Positions 12,300 through 22,165 of a stretch of 64,000 nt of DNA are shown here, in pieces. The notes beneath the pieces are model-generated. The model was given only the letters and a program-made list of their open reading frames with translations, was not told the origin of the DNA and ran no database searches. The stretch is from positions 2,517-66,516 of the forward strand of contig CM021314.1 of NCBI GenBank assembly GCA_010645155.1. Reading direction: 5' to 3'. Within the stretch, counting starts at the first letter, position 1; every line of letters starts with the position of its first letter. The stretch comes from Tigriopus japonicus (lineage: Eukaryota; Arthropoda; Copepoda; Harpacticoida; Harpacticidae). The translations under genes were made by a program, and so were the position numbers.

Positions 12300-12513
12300 A
12301 GATGGATCGGTGGGCCGTGGTTTTTTTTGTTTTTGTAAGATCTTCGATCTAGGGGGGAAGGTGTGGCGTGCTTGCTTATGAGTAACTGCGTTGCTCACTA
12401 CCCTTCCCACCTGCTTTGTATATAAATCCCGTTGGATCTAGAATAAGACCAGTATTGAAGTACATCTCTTTACTCATTCCACGTTGAGTGACCTCGCGGC
12501 TACTCAGCGTGTT
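12300..12513 (-). repeat. Candidate BEL/Pao 3' LTR
   Basis: It lies just beyond the C-terminus of the BEL/Pao pol relic. Read on the minus strand it begins TGTAACACGCTGAGTAGCCG and carries a TTTATATA box about 90 bp in. I found no matching 5' LTR or clear polypurine tract, so both the left limit and the assignment are tentative. Confidence 0.3.
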
Positions 12514-12639
12514 ACAGTCATAATTTTGGCTTGATGAACAAATAGGTGTCACCTTCGGAATTTGGCTTGTGCTCGCGTGCAGAGCGTCTACCGCAACATC
12601 CCACCCACAGATGTCCAACGAAGGGACATCAAATTACGT

Positions 12640-12871
12640 GGAGGCCAACAGCAGACCCAGTTTGGAAATTGGTCAAATAAACATCCCGTTCTTTGTTCTA
12701 ATTTGTACCACTCTGACGCTATGGTATTTTCCAGGAACGGTTTGAAGAACACGTCCTATCAACCATTGGCATCGGGGCAAAAAAAATTCAATAACCAACA
12801 CAAGGTCGCCAGCTGAAAGATCGTCTTTTTTGTTTCTCCACTTTTGCCTCAAACGGAAATTACACAAGTAC
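12640..12871 (-). pseudogene. BEL/Pao pol C-terminal domain (DUF5641-like), decayed
   Basis: The minus-strand translation contains LRQKWRNKKDDLSAGDLVLV, a tryptophan-proline-poor GRVLQTVPGK segment and VRVVQIRTKNG. These are the order and motifs of the domain ending BEL/Pao polyproteins (WR..R.NL..GDLVLV...W.LGRV...PG.DG.VRVV.VRT). A stop follows directly and the PISKL tail of the family is out of reach. It is separated from the rest of pol by a hAT element at 12872-13576. Across that element the frame is continuous if one copy of the 8-bp duplication is removed. Confidence 0.75.
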
Positions 12872-13576
12872 TAGTGATGGGGGGCAAACAAGAGATTGGA
12901 CAAGCTGTACTGGCACAGTGCTTGGGCTTGCTGAAGCTTGGCATAGCTTGGGTGTTTGTACAAGTACTTTTCCCAGCTAACAGGTTTGCCAAATTTGCTA
13001 TGAACGAAGAATAAACTTGCCATCCGAATTTCACTAAACCAGGCTGATTCAGCTAAATAGGGCGCATACCTTTGAAAGGATGTATTTTTAAGAAAATTAC
13101 ACACTTCAATTCTCTCACATGGGGAAATGCAAAATATTTCGAGAATACTAAAAAAAGATTTGGCATTTTACTTTTTCATGTCGGCGACTCTGAGTAAACG
13201 AGATTGTTTTGGAAGTGTGACTTCTAAATCTCGGTCTTGATTAGCCTCAAAAGTGCATTCATGTGTGGCCTAGAACCGAAACAAAAAAAAGATGGTTTTG
13301 CAAATGCTATCCAAATTGAAATATTTTTTGTATCCCTCCCACTATTTATTGCTAAATTATTAAAGTCAAAAGATCATCGAAAATGCAACTTGACATTTTT
13401 TCTTCTAAGTCACACTGCAAGTATCTTAACCCTTCAAAGAGCAACTGCCGGCAACTGCATCTTCCAATGTTCCTTGAGCTTGCCAAGTGTATTAGTGTAT
13501 TGCCCAAGTAATGCTTGTCAACAACTTGTTCTTGGGTGTCTGTGATGACTCATTACTTGCCCAAGTCACATCACTA
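12872..13576 (+). mobile_element. Non-autonomous hAT element, family A copy 2
   Basis: This 705-bp element matches 1599-2306 with few differences. It is flanked by a perfect ACAAGTAC duplication (12864-12871, 13577-13584). It sits inside BEL/Pao pol. On the minus strand the residues before (…KKEYL) and after (CNFRLRQKW…) read through in one frame once the insertion is discounted. Confidence 0.9.
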
Positions 13577-13584
13577 ACAAGTAC

Positions 13585-14820
13585 TCTTTCTTCGAACGCC
13601 TCCAAAATTGGTCGGCAATACGCTGAATGCTTCTCCATGTCGATCTCGTGAATCTGGTCTGAAATTGCATGCATTTAACGCCTCCATATCATTAGAATCA
13701 GTTGATTGTGTAGTTAAGGGACGTTAATTCATGATCGATTAGATTTCACAAAATAAGGTTTGGAGGCTTTCGTCTGTGAGGGATTGTGGTTCCTCCTGCA
13801 GCATACATTGAAGGATTTGACGAACTGAGCGAATGTTTCACTCCCATATCCCACCATGATGAGAAGCGCATTGAACTTCCAAACAATACCAAGATCGCGG
13901 ACGGAATTGTGTATTGTGGATGCTACAAGTCGTTCCACTTCAGCTCGTAACTCTTTCTCGGTCCCATGGAAGTTCGTTCCGTTGTCCGACCGGAGCATTT
14001 TCACCTTCCCCCTACAAGCCATGAACCGTCTCAAGGCGTTTATGAACGAGTCAGTATCGAGTGAATGTGCTATTTCCAAGTGAGTTGCCATGGTAACTAA
14101 ACAAGTAAAGATCACTCCGTACCTCTTGGCTTGGCTACGACCAATTTTAACTAAAAACGGACTGAAGTAATCAACCCCTGAATGCTCGAAAGGTAACGCT
14201 TCCTGTACTCTATCCAGTGGCAAGTCTGCCATCCTTTGTTCCATTGCTTGAGCCTTCACCTTTTTGTACGTCACACACCGACTGATTACTCGTCTGATAA
14301 TTTGATTTGCATCCAGGATCCATAATTTCTGACTTAGTTGAGACACTACATAATGCCGGCCAAGATGACCACATTTCTTATGCACTGATCTTACAATCAG
14401 CTCCGAGACATTGGATGCCTACAATAATCGGGCTCATTTGGGTGATGCTGCTGCACGAAGGAACTCTTCCTCATTTCTGAAGTTGGTGAATATCTGAGCT
14501 AAAGTGTTCGGTTTGGACCATTTTGAAGATCAGGTTCTCGATTTCGGCGTCGGTTTGTGAACAAGCTTGTACCTTAGGCCTCATAATTGACATTGCCTTG
14601 AACAAAACATGCAAAACTCTCTTGAGCTTTCCGAATGTTCTACACCGCTGAGCAAAAGTCTCAATGAACCTGTTGGTTTGTTGCATAATGGCTTTGATCT
14701 TCACATCCTTCCAAACGGCCACATCCTCAATTGATACATCAGGACAAGAACCACTGAATTTCAGAGGACTGGGAGGCTAACGAGAGGAATCATGATTTCC
14801 ACTAGGAACAGTTCAATTAC
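13585..14820 (-). pseudogene. BEL/Pao integrase region, decayed
   Basis: The 218-codon frame 13729-14385 holds the Pao/BEL integrase order: HKKCGHLGRHYV (zinc-binding HHCC start), CVTYKKVKAQ (second C replaced by Y), MADLPLDRVQEALPFEHSGV, DYFSPFLVKIGR, KRYGVIFTCLVTMATHLEI, LRRFMACRGKVKMLRSDNGT. Metazoan families read THLE/VHLE and SDNGTNF here, so the catalytic aspartates (GVDYF, SDNG) are present. A second frame, 14471-14722, is the stretch upstream of integrase. A third, at 13585-13660, carries IQRIADQFWRR just before the hAT insertion. Stops and frameshifts separate them, so the copy is dead. RT and gag are absent. Confidence 0.8.
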
Positions 14821-15555
14821 ATTCTTCTGAAAATGAGACCTTGCCTACGTTGATAAGAATACGTATTTCATTTTTCAGCTCAATCGAAAGTCGAAGTCAA
14901 AAGATATGCTCTCTCAAAGTTCAGTGCAAATCCTACTGAGAAGGAACGAACTAGCCCTTTTCTGGTAATCGTTTTACCTCAAAAGGGCGAACTCATTCAT
15001 TCCATGCTCTCTTCAGTACATAAGTTTGAGAAGGCATAAGTAGTAGTGATGTGTTTCGAACCAGGAGTGCTGCCAGTTTTGACTCAGAAGTTTATCACTG
15101 TTAAAAAGGGCAGGTTGTATAGAACTTTATGAAAAGACCTAAACAGAGACCAATTTGGCAACACTCAAACTAGTTCGATTTCGAGTTTCATCGATAGTTA
15201 TGAAAATGGATTTCGAGTTGCAATGCTGCCATATTTTATGGTAGATAAGGTCTATTGCCTGTTGAAAACTTTGGTAGTGGTCAGATTTTTGACCTTAAAA
15301 ACCAAAATGGCAAAATTTGAAAGAGTATTGTGTGTTCATTAAATCATTCCATCACCAAATCGAAAAGAAAACAGATTCTGCAGAGGACCATCTTCATTTT
15401 TTGTTGAAGAACACCCAAGGAGACAGTTGTCACCTTCGGAATCTGGCTTGTGCTTGCGTGCAGAGCATGGATTGCAACAAGCACTATTTTAAATCTCGGA
15501 GTTTGGTCACTTTTTCATAGTAAACCAAATCTGACATCACAAGTAATTACGTCCA
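14821..15555. other. Repeat-derived intronic stretch
   Basis: The part around 15195-15315 (GGATTTCGAGTTGCAATGCT, then AACCAAAATGGCAAAAT) is a diverged relative of 60635-60750. A block at 15429-15470 (GTCACCTTCGGAATCTGGCT...GCGTGCAGAGC) repeats 12548-12590 beside the BEL relic. No gene is seen. Confidence 0.45.
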
Positions 15556-15563
15556 TTCATGAG

Positions 15564-16545
15564 CAGGGTTGGTCTGGGGGATTATCCCCATCAAAAAGAG
15601 TCTTCTAGTTGTAAACGGAATAAACGAGATTTTCCTATTTTTTAAGCTTTTTTTCTACTTTTCAAGCTTTTTTCCTACTTTTCAAGCTATTTTCCTGCTT
15701 TTCAAACATTTTTTCCTACCTTACAAGCAATTTTTCCTACCTTTCTAGCATTTCTTCCTTATTTCTATAATTATTCACATATTTCCCAAACACTATATTT
15801 CCGATAAAAACTCACTTTTTTCAATAAAGTCCCACACAAACATTGTTTCCATTAGTACAATGAAAACTCCTAGGTTTTTAGCTTTTATTTGTTTGTGTTG
15901 CCAAAGTCAAAACGCAGCTTCACAGCTGCAATCTGATAAAGGCTGTCCGCTCTGTAGGAATATTGCGGGGTTAGTTGGTGGACTATCTCATCCATAAAGC
16001 GTCCTGTTTATTGGGATTAACGAGATTTTCCTCCAATGAATAACGGGGATAAAGGGGATTTCCCTCCTTTTTCAAACATTTTCCCCTAATTTCTAGAAGT
16101 AAGTTCATTTTTGTGTCTCTGTATTACATTTTCTGAGCATGAAGTTTTCTGACTTAGATAATCTTCAACTTTGGAAGATTTCTTCAATTTCATCATATCT
16201 CATTAAGTACCGTCAATTGTAGGCTTTTTGTAACATATCTTTTTTAATTTGATAATATTTAACAATTATTTCTGTGATATATTCTGTTAAATATTGTAAA
16301 TATATTTTGTGATATTTATATTAAGCCTTTAGTTTGATCGGCTATTTTAAGGGATGCCAAAAAATATTTAAACATGTCAAAATCGGAACAAAATTGGCTT
16401 TATTTCGTTTATCCACCGGTTCATCCCGTTTATCCCCCATTTATCCCGTTTATCCCCCATTTATCCCGTTTATCCCCCCAATTTATCCCGTTTATCCCTG
16501 GGGAAAGGGGACAAATCAAAAAAGTTGATCCCCCAACCAACCCTG
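15564..16545. mobile_element. Non-autonomous hAT element, family D
   Basis: This 982-bp element has ends CAGGGTTGGTCTGGGGGAT and (inverted) CAGGGTTGGTTGGGGGATC. A perfect 8-bp duplication TTCATGAG flanks it (15556-15563, 16546-16553). The left end has repeated TTTTCCTACTTTTCAAGC-like units and the right end a 20-bp tandem array. A second copy of the left-end-like sequence lies internally near 15968-16060, so the element may be a composite. There is no transposase. Confidence 0.88.
16412..16500. repeat. 20-bp tandem repeat in hAT D
   Basis: About four and a half copies of TTTATCCCGTTTATCCCCCA lie at the right end of hAT family D. The open frames through it (IPFIPPIYPVYP-like) are by-products of the repeat. 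Confidence 0.8.
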
Positions 16546-16553
16546 TTCATGAG

Positions 16554-17127
16554 TCACCAAGCCATCATAGTGTATGCAATGGGATTTGGCCAAGGGGAGT
16601 ACTTTTTGTAAAGCTCCAATATCGATTGTGTTAAAAGAAAACGAAAATGGCTTGTTTGCGACTAGACTTCAAATTTTGTTTATTTGGCTTTATTGTAATG
16701 CATTTTAAACTAATCTGGCTTATAGCTAGCAAGAACCTGCAAATCAGACTTTGATAGAACGAAATTTCAAGTTGTAATTTACACATCAAACAAATTGCAA
16801 CTGTAAAAGCTAATAAAGTGTTTAATTTTATTGTATTCTTGAGTAAAGAAACTTGACTTAAAAGTAACAAGCATTGTAAGACTGTGTTGTTATTGGATTT
16901 CAAAAATGCTTCTTTGGTGTTAGTATTTAAAATTTGAAAACATTTTGCAATCACGATATTTAAACATTGTAAAAACCTACAATTTTAAACGATTGTGTTC
17001 AAATAGTGACCAAGCATTACAGAATTAAATCACATTCAAGTTCCAACTCTTGATATATATAGAAGACGCTATAAGAGTGCTCGATTTGGCCATCCTGACT
17101 TCAAGTAAAATTCAAAAATGACTCAAG
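16554..17127. other. No recognised feature
   Basis: AT-rich intronic sequence between the hAT element and the gypsy element. The minus frame 16631-16954 is leucine/isoleucine-rich but has no family resemblance. Confidence 0.4.
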
Positions 17128-17132
17128 GATTC

Positions 17133-17273
17133 TGTTTGATAACGTAAATTCCGTTTATTTCATCGTGCTATCCGATACCAACTGACTTGAGAAATGTAAT
17201 TGTCGAAAGTTAAAATGCATTGCGTTCGTTCAGTTCTCTTCGCTAATTGAATTAGATTGATCGTGATACAACA
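17133..17273 (-). repeat. Gypsy 3' LTR
   Basis: A 141-bp LTR. On the + strand it runs TGTTTGATAACG to GATACAACA, with TG..CA termini. It carries TTAAAATGC where the other LTR has TTGAAATGC. Confidence 0.95.
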
Positions 17274-17283
17274 TCCCCTTTCG
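17274..17283 (-). other. Polypurine tract
   Basis: On the minus strand GAAAGGGGA abuts the 3' LTR. This is the expected priming site for plus-strand synthesis. Confidence 0.8.
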
Positions 17284-17298
17284 AACCGAACGTAGCAA

Positions 17299-20200
17299 TC
17301 ATGCTTGAAAACGATCAGGACAAAACCGAACTCTTTTGCTTCTTCTCAGCTTTTCAGATTCTGGCTTTGGTAGGTCTTGATCCTTCTTTTCTTGCACCTC
17401 GTCTGGGATTGGATAAATATATCGTCTGTTCCGCCACAATACTCTCCCTGACGGCATCCTCACTTGATAATCACGATATCGTCCTCTGAACACCACTCTC
17501 CCCACACTGTCCCACTTTTTCGTAGAAGGTGTTTGCACCCTCACTTGTGCTCCAATTCTGATCGGAACATGTTCACGTGATGACTTGTTGAAAATGTTTG
17601 AAGCCTTTTGTTGGGTCGTCAACTTCTTCTCATCATATTGTTTAAATTCTTCACTCCAAATTCGACTAAAGAGGGATTTATGAGCTGGAATACGTGTTCG
17701 TAGGACTTGACCAAACACTACTTGGGCAGGTGATAATCCTGCGTTTTTCGGTGTATTCCTCAACTCAAGTAGTCCTTCCGAAAACACTTCACTCGGTTTT
17801 CCGCCGCTCTTCATCAATAAGCTTTTCACACTCTTCACCGCACTCTCCGCCAACCCGTTTGATTGTGCGAAATGCGGTGTTGACACCCTCTGTTCCACTC
17901 CCCATCGCTTGAGGAATTGCCTTGTCTCGTGTGCGGTAAACTGCGTACCTCCATCAGATGCCAGTTGCTCTGGGCATCCCACGTTTGAGAAGAAATGAGC
18001 CAAATCTCGAATAAGAGATGATGAGGTAGGTGGACGACCCTGATGATACACTTGAGGCCATCCGCTATACTTGTCAACTATCACAAGATGATAATTGCCC
18101 TGGACCTCGAAATAATCTGCCGCGATGTTTTGGAAAATTCTGGTTGGAGCCTCCTCGTCCATCATCATGGGTTCCTTGCATAGACTTGGCCTGTGAACTT
18201 GACATTGCTGACACGCTTCTACCGTATTTTTAACGTCGGACGTGATACCCGGCCAAAAAACCAATTGTCTAGCTCGTCTCAATGTCAATGTCACACCTTG
18301 GTGTGAAGAATGAAGTCTCTTCAACACTTCCTTCCTCAGCTCCTTGGGCACAATGATTCTTGACCCATGCAAGGCGATTCCATTATCACATGACAAATGA
18401 GTTTCTTCCTTTCTGTAGGGAGTGAGGCTAACGCAATTTTTGGGGAACCCTTCCATAATCGCACGCACCAAATCTTGATATGCTTCATCGTTGGCAGCAG
18501 CGCGTTGAATATCTTCCAAAGAAATTTCTTTTCCCCCAATTTCCTCCACCAACGTGTTCACCACAGAACAAACATACCCAAAGATCTCCTCATCTTCTTC
18601 AAGATCACTGGGTTCAGGGTTTTGAACTGGTGCCCTAGATAGGGCGTCGGGAATACAATGGGCTTTTCCCTTTCTCCATGTCGTCTTAAATATGTACGGC
18701 GTCAACTTCGCTTTCAGTCTCTGCAATCTCGGGTTATCCACGGAATCTAACGAACACTTGTCCAGAATCGTGACCAAAGGCTGGTGATCCACCAACAAGG
18801 AAAATTCTGGCAACCCGAGCAAATACATCCTGCACTTGGTCATTGCCCACACCACTCCCAACAACTCAAGCTCCACCATTGCATAACGTGCTTCTGTTTC
18901 GGTGATAAATCTACTTCCACATTCTATCAGTCTCCAACGTTCTTCCTCGTCCATTTGTAATAGAGCATAACCCAGACCATTTTTCCTTGAAGCGTCTGTT
19001 TGTAGTTGGGTTCTCCTCTTTGGGTCGAACGTTGCCAACACGGGCACCTCCACTAGAGCTTGCTTCGTGGCTTCAAACGCGTGATCATGGTCAGAGTTCC
19101 AAATGAACTCTGATTTAGGACGAAGCAACGGTCTCAACGGTCCCATCGTGCTCGACACTTCCTTGGAGAATCCAGCCAACTGTTCCACCAGACCAAGGAA
19201 CGATCGTAAGTCTGAGATATTATTTGGCTTTGGGAACATCTTGATGGCTTTCAACTTGGCAGGGTCTGGTCGGATACCATCCCTTCCCACCAAATACCCC
19301 GCGAACTTCACTTCTTCCTTGGCAATCTTGGTTTTGTTTGGGTTAAGCGTGATTCCCACTTCTCGACATCTTACAAGGAATTCCCGTACATCTTCCATAT
19401 GTTGCTCCATAGATGGAGAGTGGATTAAGCAATCATCAACGACTTTCACCAATGACTTAATCCCTTCCAGAGCTTGATCTGTTCGTCGGTTGTATTCGTC
19501 TCCAGCACAACTCAAACCCATGGTCGCTCTGAGATGCATGTACCGCCCCCAAGGCGTTGCGAATGTGGTTAACGGCTGACTGCTTTCATCCAACGGCACT
19601 TGGAAATATCCCATGGTTGCGTCAAATGTTGAAAATACCTTGGAAGTGGGAGGCACTTGCGCTACGGCTTCTTTGGGCGTTCTCATTGGATGACGGGGTC
19701 GCTCAACATACTTGTTTAACGGTCGAAGATCGATACAAAGCCTCACATCATCTGAATTAGCTTTTGGAACAACTGTGAGTCCATGACACCACTCGGTTGG
19801 TTCGGTCTTCTTTACGATGACACCTCTTCCTTCAAGGCCATCCAGTTTCTCCTTGACCCTCTTCTCTAGAGCAAGTGGAACCGGTCTTGGACCATTCACG
19901 TGGGTTGGCACGGCGTCCTCCCTGAGCTTAATCTTCATGGGGGGCCCTTTCAACGCAGGCAAGTGCTCCCCATTGTCAAAGACATCTTTAAACTCCTCTA
20001 AAATAGTATCAGGTCCTGTGACCAACCCCACCAACGGGAATCCATCGGGGATAATTCCAAGATCCTCACACAACTGCCTATTGATGATGGTGCCATGGTA
20101 ATCTTTTGTAACGATGAACGTGGCCATCTTTTCCTTTTGACCCAATTTCACAATTGCAGATATTCTCCCAATTGCACTAATCGATCCTCCGTTCGCTCCA

Positions 20201-21564
20201 TACAACACGTCGCCTCTATTGATTAACTCGTCTTGGTGAACTCCCAACTGACCGATTTGATTAACACCAATTAAGTTCGCAGCGGCTCCGCTATCAGGAA
20301 GCACTCCTTTCAATGTTGTGATTGTCATGCCGCTTCTGGGGCTCAAAAATTCCAACGCAATTGTCCTCAACTTGCAAATTGGTTCCGGCGACGAAACACT
20401 CCCAACAAATATCGAGGAAACATTTGCCTTGGCTGATTCTTCTCTCCTCTCAACTGTCTTCATCTTGCACACCTTAGCATAATGTCCCATCTTTTGACAG
20501 ATTGCGCACTTTCTATCTCGTGCTGGACACACTTGAGGTTCTTGATGCTTCTTTCCCCCACAAGTTCCACACGAGCTTCTGAAGTTTGCGCCTCGACCTC
20601 TGGATTTCGAACGTCCCCTTGCCTGGACCTTGTGAATCTTGCTCCCCGAGAGCTTTGCTTGGTCCCGGTTAGCAATTTCGTGAGATCGACATATTTCTAT
20701 TGCTCGAGGCAGAGAGGGGAATGGATTCTCTTTCAGTAGATCCTTCCTTGCCTTGTCGTCTCCAATTCCAACCATAATCTGGGTGACGATCTGGTCGTCT
20801 CGGCATCTTCCACACAGGTCCGCGTCGTGGGCCATTTCCTCAAGTGCAAATCTATAATGATCAAAAGACTCGCCCTCTTCCTGTCTTCTGTTGTGGAACG
20901 CTACTCGATCCACCGCTATGTTTCTTTGGGCGCGATAATACTCCTCCAAAGATGACAACATCAGATCCACCGTCGTGGATGCATCTTCAAGGTTAATTTC
21001 GCTGTGGGTTTCTGCTATCTGGGCTGCATGAGGTCCCAATGCGGTTGCCAATGCATACACTTGAACATCCCTCGGGTATAATGATAACCCATTCACTCTG
21101 GCGTTGTTGACCCATTGCTTTCTCCACAATCGGAACGTCCGATAATCAGCATCTTGGGGTAAGGGCTGGATTGCGTCAAAACGAAACTGCCTTCTAGGTG
21201 GTTGAGCCACTGGTTGTTCAACCACCGGAGGTGCTACTCCCACACCAGTGGGTGTTACGACATCCCTTTGCCTCGTTGACGGCTCGACTTGTTGTCCCCC
21301 ATGTAATGCGAACAGCATGCCCTTTATCTCCTCCAACTGCGCTGCTTGGTCGGCCTGAACTCTGGCTAACGTTTCCTGCGACTCTTTACGCAATGTCTGC
21401 ATCTGGGCCTGAACCTGCGACTGAAATTCACTCCACATTGTGTGACTTCCTTCTTGATCCACTACGCTCTGGATCCCATCTGGATTCGCGTGTGCTCCTT
21501 CCCGACTGGTAACACTTGCTTGATTGGAGCCCTTAAGCTCCTGACTACGGGTCACTGGCATCAT
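17299..21564 (-). CDS. gag-pol: Gypsy Gag-Pol polyprotein, 1421 aa, intact
   Basis: A single frame starts 112 bp inside the 5' LTR and stops 25 bp before the 3' LTR. The gag-like N-terminus carries a YRTFRLWRKQWVNNARV segment. Two CCHC-type knuckles follow (CGTCGGKKHQEPQVC ~330, CAICQKMGHYAKVC ~351). The aspartic protease shows DSGAAANLIG (~421). RT shows LCIDLRPLNKY (~606) and a VVDD active site (~706) in place of the commoner YVDD/FVDD. RNase H shows QTDASRKNGLG (~851). Integrase has the HHCC finger (HSSHQG...CQQC, ~1083-1120), then D (ADYF ~1147), D (SDGGTQF ~1201) and E (GLAESAV ~1237), spaced D-x35-E. A basic C-terminus follows. All catalytic residues I can check are present, and gag and pol are fused without a frameshift. 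Confidence 0.95.
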   Translation of the reverse strand: MMPVTRSQELKGSNQASVTSREGAHANPDGIQSVVDQEGSHTMWSEFQSQVQAQMQTLRKESQETLARVQADQAAQLEEIKGMLFALHGGQQVEPSTRQRDVVTPTGVGVAPPVVEQPVAQPPRRQFRFDAIQPLPQDADYRTFRLWRKQWVNNARVNGLSLYPRDVQVYALATALGPHAAQIAETHSEINLEDASTTVDLMLSSLEEYYRAQRNIAVDRVAFHNRRQEEGESFDHYRFALEEMAHDADLCGRCRDDQIVTQIMVGIGDDKARKDLLKENPFPSLPRAIEICRSHEIANRDQAKLSGSKIHKVQARGRSKSRGRGANFRSSCGTCGGKKHQEPQVCPARDRKCAICQKMGHYAKVCKMKTVERREESAKANVSSIFVGSVSSPEPICKLRTIALEFLSPRSGMTITTLKGVLPDSGAAANLIGVNQIGQLGVHQDELINRGDVLYGANGGSISAIGRISAIVKLGQKEKMATFIVTKDYHGTIINRQLCEDLGIIPDGFPLVGLVTGPDTILEEFKDVFDNGEHLPALKGPPMKIKLREDAVPTHVNGPRPVPLALEKRVKEKLDGLEGRGVIVKKTEPTEWCHGLTVVPKANSDDVRLCIDLRPLNKYVERPRHPMRTPKEAVAQVPPTSKVFSTFDATMGYFQVPLDESSQPLTTFATPWGRYMHLRATMGLSCAGDEYNRRTDQALEGIKSLVKVVDDCLIHSPSMEQHMEDVREFLVRCREVGITLNPNKTKIAKEEVKFAGYLVGRDGIRPDPAKLKAIKMFPKPNNISDLRSFLGLVEQLAGFSKEVSSTMGPLRPLLRPKSEFIWNSDHDHAFEATKQALVEVPVLATFDPKRRTQLQTDASRKNGLGYALLQMDEEERWRLIECGSRFITETEARYAMVELELLGVVWAMTKCRMYLLGLPEFSLLVDHQPLVTILDKCSLDSVDNPRLQRLKAKLTPYIFKTTWRKGKAHCIPDALSRAPVQNPEPSDLEEDEEIFGYVCSVVNTLVEEIGGKEISLEDIQRAAANDEAYQDLVRAIMEGFPKNCVSLTPYRKEETHLSCDNGIALHGSRIIVPKELRKEVLKRLHSSHQGVTLTLRRARQLVFWPGITSDVKNTVEACQQCQVHRPSLCKEPMMMDEEAPTRIFQNIAADYFEVQGNYHLVIVDKYSGWPQVYHQGRPPTSSSLIRDLAHFFSNVGCPEQLASDGGTQFTAHETRQFLKRWGVEQRVSTPHFAQSNGLAESAVKSVKSLLMKSGGKPSEVFSEGLLELRNTPKNAGLSPAQVVFGQVLRTRIPAHKSLFSRIWSEEFKQYDEKKLTTQQKASNIFNKSSREHVPIRIGAQVRVQTPSTKKWDSVGRVVFRGRYRDYQVRMPSGRVLWRNRRYIYPIPDEVQEKKDQDLPKPESEKLRRSKRVRFCPDRFQA

Positions 21565-21658
21565 TCAAGCCACACCGGGAACCACACGTATCCTCTTCTC
21601 AATCAGATCACAAAGTCTTCCCGCAATCACGCTCCCTCGGGTGTGGATCAATGGTAAA

Positions 21659-21676
21659 GCACTACCGATTGCGCCA
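21659..21676 (-). other. Primer-binding site, probably tRNA-Ser
   Basis: Directly after the 5' LTR the minus strand reads TGGCGCAATCGGTAGTGC. Eukaryotic tRNA-Ser typically ends CCGACTGCGCCA. Its complement TGGCGCAGTCGG differs here at one base, so tRNA-Ser is the likely primer (inference). Confidence 0.6.
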
Positions 21677-21817
21677 TGTTTGATAACGTAAATTCCGTTT
21701 ATTTCATCGTGCTATCCGATACCAACTGACTTGAGAAATGTAATTGTCGAAAGTTGAAATGCATTGCGTTCGTTCAGTTCTCTTCGCTAATTGAATTAGA
21801 TTGATCGTGATACAACA
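21677..21817 (-). repeat. Gypsy 5' LTR
   Basis: A 141-bp LTR, identical to 17133-17273 except for one substitution. It must contain the element's promoter, though I see no strong TATA box. Confidence 0.95.
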
Positions 21818-21968
21818 GATTCCATTTTACGAACTTGTATTTTCCTCCTTGATGCAATGAGCTTTTGGAGGGATGGTAAGGCCATAGTAAGACATCAAAA
21901 GTGCCCAATTTTACTTTAAGTACAGTACACATTGATTTATATGAGTTTCTTTCTGCGACTTATTTTGC

Positions 21969-22031
21969 ATGAATAAAAGCCATTTTCTGCCACCAATTTC
22001 TGCCAGGTGGCAGAAAGTGGCTTTTATTCAT
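21969..22031. repeat. Short perfect-type hairpin
   Basis: Two 24-bp arms (21969-21992 and 22008-22031) of ATGAATAAAAGCCAYTTTCT plus GCCA are separated by 15 bp, with one mismatch. The loop itself repeats TTTCTGCCA. Confidence 0.85.
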
Positions 22032-22165
22032 ATGTCATCACTGCTTGACACCCTTGCTGCCGGATCAATGAAGTGTGTTCAAAACAAAACTCCACTGATT
22101 GTACTGGAGCATGGATATACTTACAGAAGAGGATGCGAAGACAGCTGTTTGTTGTTGTTTTTGAG

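Larger units (their letters stand above)
17133..21817 (-). mobile_element. Complete Ty3/gypsy LTR retrotransposon
   Basis: This 4,685-bp element on the minus strand is bounded by a perfect 5-bp target duplication GATTC (17128-17132, 21818-21822). The two 141-bp LTRs differ at one position by my comparison. It has a primer-binding site, a polypurine tract and one uninterrupted gag-pol frame, with no env. One difference in 141 sites and an intact ORF argue for recent insertion into the intron, antisense to the host gene. Confidence 0.95.

Noticed and set aside
15048..15536. Possible hAT element GTGATGTG...GACATCAC
   Set aside because: The flanks AAGTAGTA and AAGTAATT agree at only six of eight bases and the inverted ends are very short.
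17301..21657. Many short + strand ORFs opposite gag-pol
   Set aside because: They are antisense shadows of the intact gypsy frame.
21640..21676. tRNA-like string before the gypsy LTR
   Set aside because: It is explained by the primer-binding site, and no anticodon arm or T arm follows.
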